From positions 1 to 46,454 of the forward strand of contig JAUSCI010000011.1 of the NCBI GenBank assembly GCA_030651305.1: a stretch of 46,454 nucleotides of DNA, written 5' to 3'. Positions 1 through 9,014 of this stretch are shown here, piece by piece; position 1 is the stretch's first letter; each line of letters starts with the position of its first letter. The translations under genes were made by a program, and so were the position numbers. The notes under the pieces are model-generated. The model searched no databases, had not been told where the DNA came from, and saw only the letters and a list, made by a program, of their open reading frames with translations. This DNA comes from Sulfuritalea sp. (lineage in GTDB: Bacteria; Pseudomonadota; Gammaproteobacteria; Burkholderiales; Rhodocyclaceae).

Positions 1-262
1 GGGCCTGCTCCTAGTACGAGAGGACCGGAGTGGACGGATCTCTGGTGTACCGGGTGTCACGCCAGTGGCATCGCCGGGTAGCTAAATCCGGAAGAGATAA
101 ACGCTGAAAGCATCTAAGCGTGAAACTCGCCTCAAGATGAGATTTCCCGGGGGTTCAACCCCCCTGAAGGGTCGTCCAAGACCAGGACGTTGATAGGCTG
201 GGTGTGGAAGCGCAGCAATGCGTTAAGCTAACCAGTACTAATTGCCCGTGTGGCTTGACCCT
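1..262 (+). rRNA. rrl: 23S ribosomal RNA, 3' end (partial)
   Basis: This is the last part of a 23S rRNA gene, cut by the window start. The sarcin-ricin loop core AGTACGAGAGGACC lies at 13-26, which places the window start near E. coli position 2640. The conserved 3' part ends in GCTAACCAGTACTAATTGCC and a short closing helix strand near 262. The exact 3' end is estimated from similarity to known 23S ends and may be off by a few bases. The 5S gene follows on the same strand, so this is the tail of an rrn operon. Confidence 0.97.
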
Positions 263-407
263 ATAACATTGAGCTCAATGAAATATGTGAGCCGTTGTCT
301 ATACGACGTAACCAAAGACAAGCAATCACAATCCAATTCTGCTTACTTCTTCCGAAATATGTGCTCCGGCCCAGGGTTACTGCCCGACCCCGTAGCACCC
401 CCTTTAA

Positions 408-524
408 GTCTGGTGTCCATAGCGTCTTGGAACCACCCCTTCCCTTCCCGAACAGGACCGTGAAACGGGACCGCGCCGATGATATTGCACTTTACCGTGT
501 GAGAAAGTAGGTCAACGCCAGACT
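408..524 (+). rRNA. rrf: 5S ribosomal RNA
   Basis: Terminal helix strands GTCTGGTGT (408-416) and ACGCCAGAC (515-523) pair, and the interior holds the 5S-typical CCGAACAGGACCGTGAAAC and CGCCGATGATA segments. The length of about 117 nt fits 5S rRNA. It sits about 145 nt after the 23S gene and just before a strong terminator, as expected for the end of an rRNA operon. The 263-407 spacer holds no tRNA that I can see. The ends are inferred from the helix and may shift by one or two bases. Confidence 0.93.
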
Positions 525-534
525 CCCCACTGCA

Positions 535-570
535 AACCCCGTCCGGATATCCGGACGGGGTTTTTGCTTT
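535..570 (+). terminator. rrn operon intrinsic terminator
   Basis: A perfect inverted repeat, CCCCGTCCGG and CCGGACGGGG around an ATAT loop (537-560), is followed directly by TTTTTGCTTTTT. This is a strong Rho-independent terminator closing the rRNA operon about 12 nt after 5S. Confidence 0.95.
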
Positions 571-617
571 TTGGGGCATCTAACCGCTACGCATCTGCTG
601 ACTGCTAAAATAGGTCC

Positions 618-1586
618 ATGAAAACAAGCTTTCTGGAATTTGAACAGCCGATCGCAGATCTTGAAGCGAAGATTGAGCAGCTACGCTTTGTTCAGGACGA
701 TTCGGCGGTCGATATCTCGGAGGAGATTTCCCGTCTCGACGCGAAAAGCCAGAGTCTGTCCAAGGAGATTTACGCCAAACTTACTCCGTGGCAATGCGCC
801 ATGGTCGCCAGACATCCGCAGAGGCCCTATACGCTCGACTATCTGGGCCTGGTTTTTACAGACTTCGAGGAACTGCACGGTGATCGCAATTACGCCGATG
901 ATCACGCCATCGTTGGCGGCTTGGCGCGATTTAACGGGCAGTCCTGCATGGTGATTGGCCATCAGAAGGGGCGGGATACGAAGGAAAAGATCCATCGCAA
1001 TTTTGGTATGCCGCGTCCCGAGGGCTATCGTAAGGCCTTGCGGTTGATGCGTCTGGCGGAAAAATTCGGGCTCCCGATATTTACCTTTGTGGACACGCCG
1101 GGTGCATATCCCGGAATCGATGCTGAAGAACGTGGCCAGTCAGAGGCAATTGGGCGCAACTTGGCCGTCATGACTGAATTGAAGGTACCGCTGATTGCCA
1201 CCGTCATTGGCGAGGGCGGATCCGGCGGTGCGCTGGCGATCGCAGTGGCCGATGTGGTCGCGATGTTGCAGTACTCAACGTATTCAGTAATTTCGCCCGA
1301 GGGCTGCGCATCGATTCTGTGGAAAAGCGCCGAACGAGCCGGTGATGCCGCCGAGACAATGGGCATCACGGCGCCTCGACTCAAGTCATTGGGGTTAATC
1401 GATCGGATCATCAACGAGCCGGTCGGCGGCGCCCATCGTGACCCTCGCCTTATGGCGCAGAATGTCAAGAAGTTCCTGCAAGAAGCCCTCAAGCAGCTTG
1501 CCGGCTTGTCATCAAGCGAGCTCATCGAGCGGCGCTTCGAGCGCCTGATGAGTTATGGTCGATTCAAGGAACAGGCCATCCACTGA
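618..1586 (+). CDS. accA: acetyl-CoA carboxylase carboxyltransferase subunit alpha
   Basis: The 322-residue protein has the usual AccA length and sequence. It is the alpha half of the carboxyltransferase that moves the carboxyl group from biotin to acetyl-CoA, giving malonyl-CoA for fatty acid synthesis, and works with AccD, which is not in this window. An N-terminal helical part precedes the crotonase-like fold; the glycine-rich [14 protein letters not shown] segment near residues 205-218 is the family's oxyanion/CoA-binding region. The gene starts 48 nt after the rrn terminator, so it needs its own promoter in the short 571-617 gap. It overlaps tilS by 32 nt, so the two are probably co-transcribed. 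Confidence 0.97.
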   Translation: MKTSFLEFEQPIADLEAKIEQLRFVQDDSAVDISEEISRLDAKSQSLSKEIYAKLTPWQCAMVARHPQRPYTLDYLGLVFTDFEELHGDRNYADDHAIVGGLARFNGQSCMVIGHQKGRDTKEKIHRNFGMPRPEGYRKALRLMRLAEKFGLPIFTFVDTPGAYPGIDAEERGQSEAIGRNLAVMTELKVPLIATVIGEGGSGGALAIAVADVVAMLQYSTYSVISPEGCASILWKSAERAGDAAETMGITAPRLKSLGLIDRIINEPVGGAHRDPRLMAQNVKKFLQEALKQLAGLSSSELIERRFERLMSYGRFKEQAIH

Positions 1587-2523
1587 GCCCGTCTTGCTGG
1601 CTGTCGCCGCCTGCCTTGGCCGCTACGTCAAGCGGAGTCAGTCGGTCGTCGCCGGGTTTTCCGGCGGACTCGATTCGACGGTACTGCTACACGCCGCCAG
1701 TTGTCTGGTGCGAGACACCGACCTTTCGCTTTCAGCGATGCACATTCATCATGGCTTGAATGCCAATGCCGACGCCTGGGCCATTTCCTGCAAGCAGGTT
1801 TGCCAGGAAATGGACATTCCGTTGACGATACTCCGCGTTGACGTTCCGCTCGGTACCGGTAAAGGCATCGAAGCGGCGGCGCGACGCGTGCGTCACAAGG
1901 CGCTGGCGGACTATCCGGCTGACTGGACTCTTCTTGCACACCACGCTGACGATCAGGCGGAGACCGTTCTGCATAACTTGCTGCGTGGCACAGGTGTTCG
2001 CGGTGCCGCTGCGATGCCGGAATCACGCGGCCGCGTGCTACGGCCGCTGTTAGGCCTGTCACGCAGCGTGCTGCTTGGGTACGCGCAATCCAATCGGTTG
2101 GTGTGGATCGAGGACGACAGCAATTCTGATCGCCGATACACGCGAAACTTCTTGCGGCATCAGATTCTTCCTCTTATTGCGGCCCGTTTCCCGAGAGTGG
2201 GCGAGCAACTTGCCGCTGCGGCGTCCCGTTTCAGCGAGGTGGATTCATTGCTTGCAGACCTGGCTTCCCTGGATCTGCAAGATAACCGCCCTGAATTTCC
2301 CCTGCCTCTGAAACTGTTCCGCGAGTTGCCCGACGTTCGCGCCAGAAACCTGTTGCGGGCCATGCTAAATTGGCACCATGCCCAGCCGCCCGACGAGCGT
2401 CGATTGAATGAGTTCGTGCGCCAGTTGCAGTCCGCCGGCAATGATCGGCATCCACGGATTGATCTTGCTCGCTACGCCCTCTGGTGCGAGGCCGGCAGGC
2501 TTCACTTCAAAAATCTGGACTAG
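1555..2523 (+). CDS. tilS: tRNA(Ile)-lysidine synthase
   Basis: TilS adds lysine to C34 of the tRNA-Ile that carries CAU, so that it reads AUA. The ATP-pyrophosphatase P-loop is visible as SGGLDST at residues 36-42. The [17 protein letters not shown] segment typical of TilS follows near residue 125. At 322 residues it is shorter than E. coli TilS (about 430), so the C-terminal tRNA-binding part is reduced, as in many betaproteobacterial versions. The start ATG lies inside the accA end (32-nt overlap) and no later ATG keeps the N-terminus intact. Its stop overlaps the end of the convergent response regulator gene by 4 nt. Confidence 0.93.
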   Translation: MVDSRNRPSTEPVLLAVAACLGRYVKRSQSVVAGFSGGLDSTVLLHAASCLVRDTDLSLSAMHIHHGLNANADAWAISCKQVCQEMDIPLTILRVDVPLGTGKGIEAAARRVRHKALADYPADWTLLAHHADDQAETVLHNLLRGTGVRGAAAMPESRGRVLRPLLGLSRSVLLGYAQSNRLVWIEDDSNSDRRYTRNFLRHQILPLIAARFPRVGEQLAAAASRFSEVDSLLADLASLDLQDNRPEFPLPLKLFRELPDVRARNLLRAMLNWHHAQPPDERRLNEFVRQLQSAGNDRHPRIDLARYALWCEAGRLHFKNLD

Positions 2524-3134
2524 TCTTTCGGCTTGTCTCCGAGAATACCGAGGATTTGCGACAACTCGACCGCAGAACGGACTTTCATTTTCTCGAAAAT
2601 GCGAGAGCGATGGACTTCCACCGTACGCATCGCGATTCCAAGTTCGTCGGCGATCACCTTGTTCAGCTTGCCGGCCAGAATCCGCTGCATCACTTCCTGC
2701 TCGCGCTGGGTTAGTGTCGTCAGTTTCTGCTCCAGGCAAAGGATCGAGTTCTCCCGGACGGCGCGTCTTGTGTCCTGATCGATGGCGGCCAGCACCTTGT
2801 CGACCAGCGCGTTGTCGTCGTAGGGCTTTTCGATGAAGTCGAAGGCGCCATCCTTCAGCGCCTGAACCGCCATTGGCACGTCTCCGTGTCCTGTGAGAAA
2901 GATCACCGGCAGGCGACAATGCAGGTCTCGCAGGCGATCAAACAGTTCAATGCCGCTCATTCCGGGCATGCGCACATCGAGCAGCAGGCAGCCGCACAGG
3001 TCGCGATTCGCAAACGCCAAGAAATCGGTGGCCGACACCCATGTTTGCGATTGAACGCCGCGCGACCGCAGCAACCACTGTAGCGCATCGCGTACCGCCG
3101 GGTCATCATCGACAATGTGAGTGGTTGTGCTCAT
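2520..3134 (-). CDS. dctR: FixJ/DctR-type response regulator (receiver + LuxR HTH)
   Basis: The 204-residue two-domain regulator has an N-terminal receiver (about 1-120) with the acidic pair DDD near residues 9-11, phospho-acceptor D53 in LLLDVRMPGMSG, and the switch lysine in FIEKPYDD. A C-terminal LuxR/NarL helix-turn-helix starts near 137 (LTQREQEVMQRILAG, then TVEVHRSRIFEKM). It overlaps the upstream sensor kinase by ATGA, so the two are translationally coupled. The dctPQM operon begins about 150 bp beyond the kinase on the opposite strand, so this pair probably senses the transported organic acid and activates the transporter. The symbol rests on family and neighbourhood; the ligand is not shown by the sequence. 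Confidence 0.85.
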   Translation of the reverse strand: MSTTTHIVDDDPAVRDALQWLLRSRGVQSQTWVSATDFLAFANRDLCGCLLLDVRMPGMSGIELFDRLRDLHCRLPVIFLTGHGDVPMAVQALKDGAFDFIEKPYDDNALVDKVLAAIDQDTRRAVRENSILCLEQKLTTLTQREQEVMQRILAGKLNKVIADELGIAMRTVEVHRSRIFEKMKVRSAVELSQILGILGDKPKD

Positions 3135-5107
3135 TGGGGAGCCACGGGTACCAGGGGTAGCAGAATGTGAAACACCGTTCCTCCTCCGGGGTTGGCCTCG
3201 AATGAGAGACGACCCCGGTGATTTTCCACCACCGAGCGGCAGATTGCCAAGCCCATGCCCATGCCCTCGACCTTGGTCGTGAAGAGCGGATCAAACAGCT
3301 TGTCGGCAACATCGGCGGCAATCCCGCAGCCGCGATCAGCGATTGTCAGCAAGGCATAACGGTCGGCGCATGCAAGCGTGATGCCTATCTGTCGTTGGTC
3401 AAGGCCTGTATCCCGCATTGATTCAACCGCGTTGCGGAAAAGGTTGAACAAGGCCTGCTCAAGCAGTACCGGATCCCCTTCGATGAGTACCTTTGCCTGA
3501 AGGTCAACGGTGACGCGGATGCCATTCTGCCGGATATCGGCTTCCATCAAAGCCAGGGCGTCGTCGATGCGCTCTTCGAGACGGAGCAATTCGAAGCGAT
3601 CCTCGCCGTGGCGAGCCAGGCTGTATATGCGGCGAATGACTTGTCCGGCACGGCGCGCTTGTTCCACGGCCTTATCGAGTGCCGGTAACACTTCGTTCGC
3701 TGGGGTTTGGTTGCGCAGCAGATTGGCCGCTCCCGTGCAGTAGCTCGAGATGGCAGCCAAAGGCTGGTTCAGTTCATGCGCAATGCTCGATGCCATTTCA
3801 CCCATGGCGACAAGCCGCGCCGTTGATTGGAGTCGATCCTGCTGCTGGCGCGCGCGTTCATCCGCCTGTTTCCGCTCCGTAATATCCACCAGCGATCCCA
3901 TCCAGCCGAAATGCTGGCCGCGGGCATCGATCAAGGGAGCTTCGTGAATCAGTACGTCAATAGCATTGCCGTTGCGATGCTTGAGTTTCAGTTCAAAACC
4001 GACTTCCGGCCCTTCCCCCGCCAGAACGCTATCGCTCAGGGCACGGGTTTCGTCGAGAATGTCGTCTGCCCAGTAAGGCATCGGCGGCCGACGGCCGATC
4101 AGTTCCGTTGCGGGCCATCCCACCATGCGACAGAAGGCCGGGTTGACGTAGATGATTTCCCCCTCCAGGTTTCGGGCCCGCATTCCAGTATCGAGCGAGT
4201 CTTCCATCGCCTTGCGGAACGCGTGTTCCTGACGCAACTGTTCTTCCACAGCCTGGCGACGAAGCACATGACGGCGAAGAATCCAGAGACTCCACAGCAC
4301 GATCATCGCAAGTATGACCAGACTGCCTGACAACAGCAGGCTGGCCAGAGGCCTGGGCGCGTGGTAGGGCACGGCGTGCAACGACAGCCCCGATCCTGGG
4401 GGGTCGAAGCCGACCTGATAGCCTTCTTCCGTAACGGTCGATTCGACTTTGGAGCGGGATACAAGTACTTTGCCAGAATCCTCAATGATGCTGATTCGAT
4501 AGCGCTCCGCCAGCCACCATGGCACGCTGTCGCCAAGCAGATCCCGGATGCGGTAGACGCCCACCGCCACACCAGCAATTCTGCCTTCCCGGGATACTGG
4601 CACATGTACCTCGAACTGCCAGTCGTTCATGAAATACGGATAGGGCTTGCTGTAGACTGGCTTCCCGAGTGAGTGGGCCAGACGATAGCTTTGTTGGGAC
4701 GGGATGGCCTCTCCGGTTTCGCCGGCCAGGCCGGAGTTCGTGATTGCCGGATGTGCCAGCCTCACGGCGCCGTCGCTGCCCAACCAGATCAGTTGCCGCA
4801 GGCCGCTTTCGAAGCCGAACATGGTGCGGGCATAGGATTCGAAGGCCTTTGCGTCGCTTGTATGGGCAACATCAATGCGCCCGAGCAGTTCTTCGTTGCG
4901 CGCCAAGTGAAACCGCAGATTCTGTTCCAGCCACAGGATGTCGCTGATCAAGGTTGCGCGCTGTTCTTCCTTGTCAGCCCGATCGGACATCCAGAGCAGG
5001 AGCGCGACACCGCCGACAAACAGGATAAAAGCCAGCCGCGGCAATATCCATAGCCAGTGCCAGCGGTTGATGCGTTCGCCGGAAAGCGCTGTCGTCGTCG
5101 ATCCCAT
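3131..5107 (-). CDS. dctS: DctS-like sensor histidine kinase with PAS domain
   Basis: The 658-residue membrane kinase has, in order, a transmembrane segment near 18-40, a periplasmic sensor region (about 41-250) of the dicarboxylate-sensor type, and a second transmembrane segment near 255-277. A PAS domain follows at about 295-412 (YVNPAFCRMVGWPATELIG). The phospho-acceptor box is MGEMASSIAHELNQPL with H444, and the HATPase domain carries an N-box NLFRNAVES near 555, a G1 box DRGCGIA near 591 and GMGMGLAI near 615. The H-box is the HELNQPL type shared by DctB, DctS and FixL. It is transcribed before dctR and divergently from dctP. It most likely detects C4-dicarboxylates or a similar acid outside the membrane. 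Confidence 0.87.
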   Translation of the reverse strand: MGSTTTALSGERINRWHWLWILPRLAFILFVGGVALLLWMSDRADKEEQRATLISDILWLEQNLRFHLARNEELLGRIDVAHTSDAKAFESYARTMFGFESGLRQLIWLGSDGAVRLAHPAITNSGLAGETGEAIPSQQSYRLAHSLGKPVYSKPYPYFMNDWQFEVHVPVSREGRIAGVAVGVYRIRDLLGDSVPWWLAERYRISIIEDSGKVLVSRSKVESTVTEEGYQVGFDPPGSGLSLHAVPYHAPRPLASLLLSGSLVILAMIVLWSLWILRRHVLRRQAVEEQLRQEHAFRKAMEDSLDTGMRARNLEGEIIYVNPAFCRMVGWPATELIGRRPPMPYWADDILDETRALSDSVLAGEGPEVGFELKLKHRNGNAIDVLIHEAPLIDARGQHFGWMGSLVDITERKQADERARQQQDRLQSTARLVAMGEMASSIAHELNQPLAAISSYCTGAANLLRNQTPANEVLPALDKAVEQARRAGQVIRRIYSLARHGEDRFELLRLEERIDDALALMEADIRQNGIRVTVDLQAKVLIEGDPVLLEQALFNLFRNAVESMRDTGLDQRQIGITLACADRYALLTIADRGCGIAADVADKLFDPLFTTKVEGMGMGLAICRSVVENHRGRLSFEANPGGGTVFHILLPLVPVAPQ

Positions 5108-5256
5108 GCCGCGATGTTAGCGCGCCTGATAATTCTGGGTGGATGTTTGCGGAAATCCACAATAGTCAAGCCCGGGGCGCCCGGGGAGAATTCGCGCCAC
5201 CGCAACCTGCGGAGTGGTAGCCTTGTGCATACAACCTAGTCCAGGAGGATCAAAAA
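5108..5256. promoter_or_regulatory. dctS/dctP divergent control region
   Basis: This 149-bp space between divergent dctS and dctP must carry both promoters. It contains a tandem CCCGGGG repeat (5171-5177 and 5180-5186) and a small dyad CCGCA-acc-TGCGG (5200-5212). A good ribosome-binding site AGGAGG at 5243-5248 serves dctP. I could not fix a -10/-35 pair or a sigma-54 site with correct spacing. Confidence 0.5.
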
Positions 5257-6264
5257 ATGAAAATGAGTACCGTATTCGTCGGCCTTGTTGCGGCGACTTT
5301 CTCGGTGATGGCGATGGCGCAGACGCCGATCGTGATCAAGTTCAGTCATGTGGTCGCAGCCGATACGCCCAAGGGCAACGCGTCTGTCTTCTTTGGCAAA
5401 CGGGCCGGGGAACTGACCAAGGGCAAGGTCAAGGTCGAGGTTTATGCCAATAGTTCCCTGTACAAAGACAAGGAAGAAATGGAAGCGCTGCAACTTGGCG
5501 CCGTACAGATGCTGGCGCCGTCGCTGGCGAAATTCGGTCCGCTCGGCGTCAGGGAATTCGAGGTTTTCGATTTTCCTTATCTCTTTGACAACACCGCCGA
5601 GTTGCACAGGATTACGCAGGGTCCGCTTGGCGCGTCCCTGCTGGCCAAGCTGGAAGCCAGGGGCATCAAGGGACTGGCCTTCTGGGACAACGGCTTCAAG
5701 TCCTTTTCGGCTAACACGCCGATCAAGATGCCGGCCGACATGAAGGGCAAGAAGTTTCGCATCCAGTCGTCGAAGGTGCTCGAAGAGCAGATTCGGGCGG
5801 TCGGCGGCCTGCCCCAGGTGATGGCCTTCTCCGAGGTCTATCAAGCGTTGCAGACTGGCGTCGTGGATGGCACCGAGAACCCGATCTCCAATCTCTACAC
5901 GCAGAAGATGCACGAAGTCCAGAAACATCTGACCTTGACCAATCATGGTTACCTCGGCTATGCCGTGGTCGTTAACAAGAAATTCTGGGAGGGCTTGCCG
6001 GCAGATGTTCGCGGGCAACTCGAGCAGGCCATGAAGGAGGCCACTGCGCACGCCAACAAGATCGCCCAGGAGGAAAACGATCAGGCACTTGAAGGCGTGA
6101 AGAAGAGCGGCAAGACGACCATCCATGTGCCCACCGCGGACGAGAAACTGGCATTCAAAAAGGCGATGGCCGCGGTCCACGTCAAGATGGCTGACCGCGT
6201 CGGCAAGGATCTGCTGCAATCGATCTACAAAGAGACGGGTGGTTTCGACCCGAGCAAGCTGTAA
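5257..6264 (+). CDS. dctP: TRAP transporter substrate-binding protein, DctP family
   Basis: This is a periplasmic receptor of a tripartite ATP-independent transporter. It binds an organic acid and hands it to the DctQM membrane pair, which uses an ion gradient. The 335-residue protein begins with a signal peptide (residues 1 to about 22, cut after AMA). The mature part has the DctP-family pattern, including KKFRIQSSKVLEEQ, whose arginine is expected to hold the substrate carboxylate, and GVVDGTENPISNLYT. The start is set by AGGAGG 8 nt upstream. It is first in dctPQM. C4-dicarboxylates are the likeliest cargo, but 2-oxo acids or other carboxylates cannot be excluded. Confidence 0.93.
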   Translation: MKMSTVFVGLVAATFSVMAMAQTPIVIKFSHVVAADTPKGNASVFFGKRAGELTKGKVKVEVYANSSLYKDKEEMEALQLGAVQMLAPSLAKFGPLGVREFEVFDFPYLFDNTAELHRITQGPLGASLLAKLEARGIKGLAFWDNGFKSFSANTPIKMPADMKGKKFRIQSSKVLEEQIRAVGGLPQVMAFSEVYQALQTGVVDGTENPISNLYTQKMHEVQKHLTLTNHGYLGYAVVVNKKFWEGLPADVRGQLEQAMKEATAHANKIAQEENDQALEGVKKSGKTTIHVPTADEKLAFKKAMAAVHVKMADRVGKDLLQSIYKETGGFDPSKL

Positions 6265-6367
6265 GTTTTCGGCCGCACTCCGCCGGCGCACGCGTGCGTC
6301 GGCGGGCTTCGCGTTACGAAAGAGTGTACCCAGTATGTGCGCCGCTTAACTCGTGGGAGTTCCGTCA

Positions 6368-7084
6368 ATGAAATATCTTGATCATCTTGAGGAATGGATC
6401 ATTACCTTCCTCATGGGCGCCGCGACGCTGATCATTTTCGTCGCCGTCGTCCATCGCTACGCAGCCAGTGCGAGCATTCCCGGTCTGCAGGACTGGTTGC
6501 TGACCATCAATCTGAGCTGGGCGCAGGAACTGACCATCATCATGTTCGTCTGGATGGCCAAGTTTGGCGCCGCCTACGGCGTGCGTACCGGCATTCACGT
6601 CGGGGTCGATGTCCTGATCAACCGGCTCGACGAAAAGATGCGCCACAAATTCATCATTTTCGGCCTGCTCGCCGGTGCAACCTTCACCGGTATCGTGGGG
6701 ACGCTCGGCGCCAATTTTGTCTGGGAGAATGGCGCCCATCACGCTTTTCTCAGCCTGACCGGCAGTCCCTTTGGTGACATTCCCGAAGGGCCGACGACGC
6801 CGGACCTCGAATGGCCGACCTGGATGGTCTATTCCGCGATTCCGCTGGGCACCAGCCTGATGTGTTTTCGCTTCTTGCAGGTTCTGGTCGGTTTCGTCAA
6901 GACCGGCGACTTGCCGCATCACGACCACGGCCATGTCGATGGTCTGGACGATGTCGAGCCGCTGCCGATTGAAGTGGATGTGTATGCGATGGACGACAAC
7001 CTGCATGCGCACGACCTCGATCCGAATCATCCGATGATCGGCACTGAGCGCGATCAAGACAACAAGGGAGGCGAGCCGAAATGA
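6368..7084 (+). CDS. dctQ: TRAP transporter small membrane subunit DctQ with a His/Asp-rich tail
   Basis: DctQ is the four-helix small subunit that pairs with DctM. Hydrophobic segments are visible near residues 11-30, 50-70, 95-118 and 152-175, and WAQELTIIMFVWMAKFGAAYGVR is the conserved family stretch (about 51-73). The ATG at 6368 is preferred over an in-frame GTG at 6353 because GGAG at 6355-6358 is well spaced for it. The predicted 238 residues exceed the family's usual 160-190. The excess is partly an insert near 125-150 and mainly a hydrophilic tail (about 180-238) rich in His and Asp. It overlaps dctM by ATGA. Confidence 0.9.
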   Translation: MKYLDHLEEWIITFLMGAATLIIFVAVVHRYAASASIPGLQDWLLTINLSWAQELTIIMFVWMAKFGAAYGVRTGIHVGVDVLINRLDEKMRHKFIIFGLLAGATFTGIVGTLGANFVWENGAHHAFLSLTGSPFGDIPEGPTTPDLEWPTWMVYSAIPLGTSLMCFRFLQVLVGFVKTGDLPHHDHGHVDGLDDVEPLPIEVDVYAMDDNLHAHDLDPNHPMIGTERDQDNKGGEPK

Positions 7085-8364
7085 ACGCTGCAATCGTCTT
7101 TTCCCTGCTGCTGGTCCTCATGCTGACCGGGATGCCGATCTCGATCTCGCTCGGTCTTACCGTACTCAGTTTTCTGTTCATGTTTACTCAGGTACCGCTG
7201 GAGTCGGTGGCACTGAAGCTGTTCACCGGCATCGAAAAGTTCGAGATCATGGCCATCCCGTTCTTCATCCTCGCCGGCAACTTTCTGACCCACGGCGGGG
7301 TGGCGAAACGCATGATCCGGTTCGCCTCGTCGATGGTCGGTCATTGGTACGGCGGTCTGGGTCTGTCCGGCGTGCTGGCCTGTGCCTTGTTTGCAGCGAT
7401 TTCCGGTTCTTCACCGGCGACGGTGGTGGCGATCGGCTCGATCCTGCTTCCGGCGATGGTCAAGGCGGGTTTTCCCAACAAGTTCGGCGCCGGGGTGATT
7501 ACCACGTCGGGCGCGCTGGGCATACTGATCCCGCCGTCGATCGTGATGGTCATGTACTCGGTGGCGACCAATACATCGGTCGGCGCCTTATTCATGGCCG
7601 GCGTCATGCCCGGTATCGCCCTGGCCTGCGTATTGGGTGGGGTGACCTACTATCGGGCGAAGAAGTTCAACTATCCGCGGCTGACCAAGGCCACGTTCTC
7701 CGAGCGCCTGAAGGCCTTTCGCGAGTCGGTGTGGGGTTTGTTGCTGATCGTGATCGTTATGGGCGGCATCTACACCGGCATGTTCACGCCGACCGAGGCG
7801 GCAGCGATGAGCGCGGTCTATGCCTTCTTCGTCGCTGTGTTCGTGTACAAGGATTTGAGCATCAGGGACGTACCGCGCGTGTTGCTCAACTCGGCCAACA
7901 TGTCGGCGATGCTGCTCTACATCATCACCAATGCCGTGCTGTTCTCGTTCATCATGACCAACGAGAACATCCCGCAGGCGCTGGCTGACTGGATGCTGGG
8001 CCACGGGCTGGGCATGATCACCTTCCTGCTCGCCTGCAACGTCATCCTGCTGCTCGCCGGCAACTTCATGGAGCCCTCATCCATCGTACTGATCTTCGCG
8101 CCGATACTGTTCCCGGTGGCAATCAAACTGGGGATCGATCCGGTGCATTTCGGCATCATCATGGTGGTGAATATGGAAGTCGGGATGTGCCATCCACCGG
8201 TCGGTCTTAACCTCTATGTTGCTTCGGGTATTACCAAGATGGGGATTACCGAACTGACCATTGCGGTCTGGCCATGGCTGCTCTCGATGCTCGGATTCTT
8301 GGTGGTGGTTACCTACTGGCCTGGTTTGTCGATCTGGTTCCCGAAGTACCTAGGCATGATGTAG
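7081..8364 (+). CDS. dctM: TRAP transporter large permease subunit DctM
   Basis: At 427 residues and with about a dozen hydrophobic segments, this is the ion-coupled transport subunit of the TRAP system. Family signatures include GMPISISLGL near the N-terminus, AISGSSPATVVAIGSILLPAM (about 102-122), GALGILIPPSIVMVMY (about 143-158) and MEVGMCHPPVGLNLYVASGI near 366-385. It is the last gene of dctPQM and its start overlaps the dctQ stop. A hairpin with a T-run follows at 8386-8416. This completes a full three-component transporter. Confidence 0.95.
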   Translation: MNAAIVFSLLLVLMLTGMPISISLGLTVLSFLFMFTQVPLESVALKLFTGIEKFEIMAIPFFILAGNFLTHGGVAKRMIRFASSMVGHWYGGLGLSGVLACALFAAISGSSPATVVAIGSILLPAMVKAGFPNKFGAGVITTSGALGILIPPSIVMVMYSVATNTSVGALFMAGVMPGIALACVLGGVTYYRAKKFNYPRLTKATFSERLKAFRESVWGLLLIVIVMGGIYTGMFTPTEAAAMSAVYAFFVAVFVYKDLSIRDVPRVLLNSANMSAMLLYIITNAVLFSFIMTNENIPQALADWMLGHGLGMITFLLACNVILLLAGNFMEPSSIVLIFAPILFPVAIKLGIDPVHFGIIMVVNMEVGMCHPPVGLNLYVASGITKMGITELTIAVWPWLLSMLGFLVVVTYWPGLSIWFPKYLGMM

Positions 8365-8385
8365 CGTTCTCATGAGTTGGCGACA

Positions 8386-8416
8386 AGGGCCCGGTGATGC
8401 CGGGCCTTTGTTTTTT
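8386..8416 (+). terminator. dctPQM terminator
   Basis: GGCCCGG and CCGGGCC pair around TGATG (8388-8406) and are followed by TTTGTTTTTT, which fits a Rho-independent terminator 25-50 nt after the dctM stop. Confidence 0.85.
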
Positions 8417-8487
8417 GTCGCGCAGCAGCTGGCGCAAGCCCGGTTCCAGCCAGGAAACTGAGCTAAAATATCAAGTTAGCTTTTTCT

Positions 8488-8528
8488 GTCCGCAGCACCT
8501 CGCTGCGGACGATATCCCCTGGCGGGAT
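8488..8528 (+). promoter_or_regulatory. tandem hairpins in the ndk leader
   Basis: Upstream of ndk there is a perfect 9-bp stem GTCCGCAGC/GCTGCGGAC with loop ACCTC (8488-8510), then a 5-bp stem ATCCC/GGGAT (8514-8528). Neither is followed by a T-run, so they do not look like terminators. A TAAAAT at 8464-8469 could be a -10 box that would place them in the ndk 5' leader. Confidence 0.5.
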
Positions 8529-8570
8529 GCCTGAAGAAGACTTGAAATTCAACCTGTTTTGGAGAAAGTA

Positions 8571-9008
8571 ATGGCTGCAAATGTGACAACCGAGCGCACC
8601 CTGTCGATCATCAAACCCGACGCAGTTGCAAAGAACGTGATCGGCAAGATCTATTCCCGCTTCGAGACCAATGGTCTCAAGATCATTGCCGCGCGCATGG
8701 CCCATCTTTCGCGCCAGGAAGCCGAAGGCTTTTACGCAGTACATAAAGAGCGTCCTTTCTTCAAGGATCTGGTCGAATTCATGAGTTCCGGTCCCGTGAT
8801 GATTCAGGTGCTGCAGGGTGAAGGCGCCATCGCCAGGAACCGCGAGCTGATGGGTGCGACTGATCCAAAAAAAGCCGAGGCGGGTACGATTCGCGCCGAT
8901 TTTGCCGACAGCATCGATGCCAACGCAGTGCATGGCTCCGATGCAGCAGAAACCGCTGCGGTCGAAATTGCCTATTTCTTTCCCGCGCTGAACGTCTACT
9001 CGCGCTAA
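8571..9008 (+). CDS. ndk: nucleoside diphosphate kinase
   Basis: Ndk moves the terminal phosphate from ATP to other (d)NDPs and so keeps NTP pools balanced in the cytoplasm. The 145-residue protein has [12 protein letters not shown] at the N-terminus (nucleotide fold) and the phospho-histidine H121 in [12 protein letters not shown]. The ATG at 8571 is chosen over an upstream in-frame TTG because GGAG (8561-8564) is well placed and the family begins here. It is the first gene of the ndk-rlmN-pilW-rodZ-ispG group; rlmN follows after 6 nt. Confidence 0.96.
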   Translation: MAANVTTERTLSIIKPDAVAKNVIGKIYSRFETNGLKIIAARMAHLSRQEAEGFYAVHKERPFFKDLVEFMSSGPVMIQVLQGEGAIARNRELMGATDPKKAEAGTIRADFADSIDANAVHGSDAAETAAVEIAYFFPALNVYSR

Positions 9009-9014
9009 TCCGGA

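Noticed and set aside
263-407. A tRNA in the 23S-5S spacer
   Set aside because: No cloverleaf or TTCGAAT-type T-loop is visible there.
5216-5231. Possible sigma-54 promoter (TGGTAG...TTGTGCA) before dctP
   Set aside because: The GG-to-GC spacing is 9, not 10, and the -24 element is degenerate.
5236-6291. Open frame of 351 codons opposite dctP
   Set aside because: Antisense shadow; the plus-strand gene has a signal peptide, family match and ribosome-binding site.
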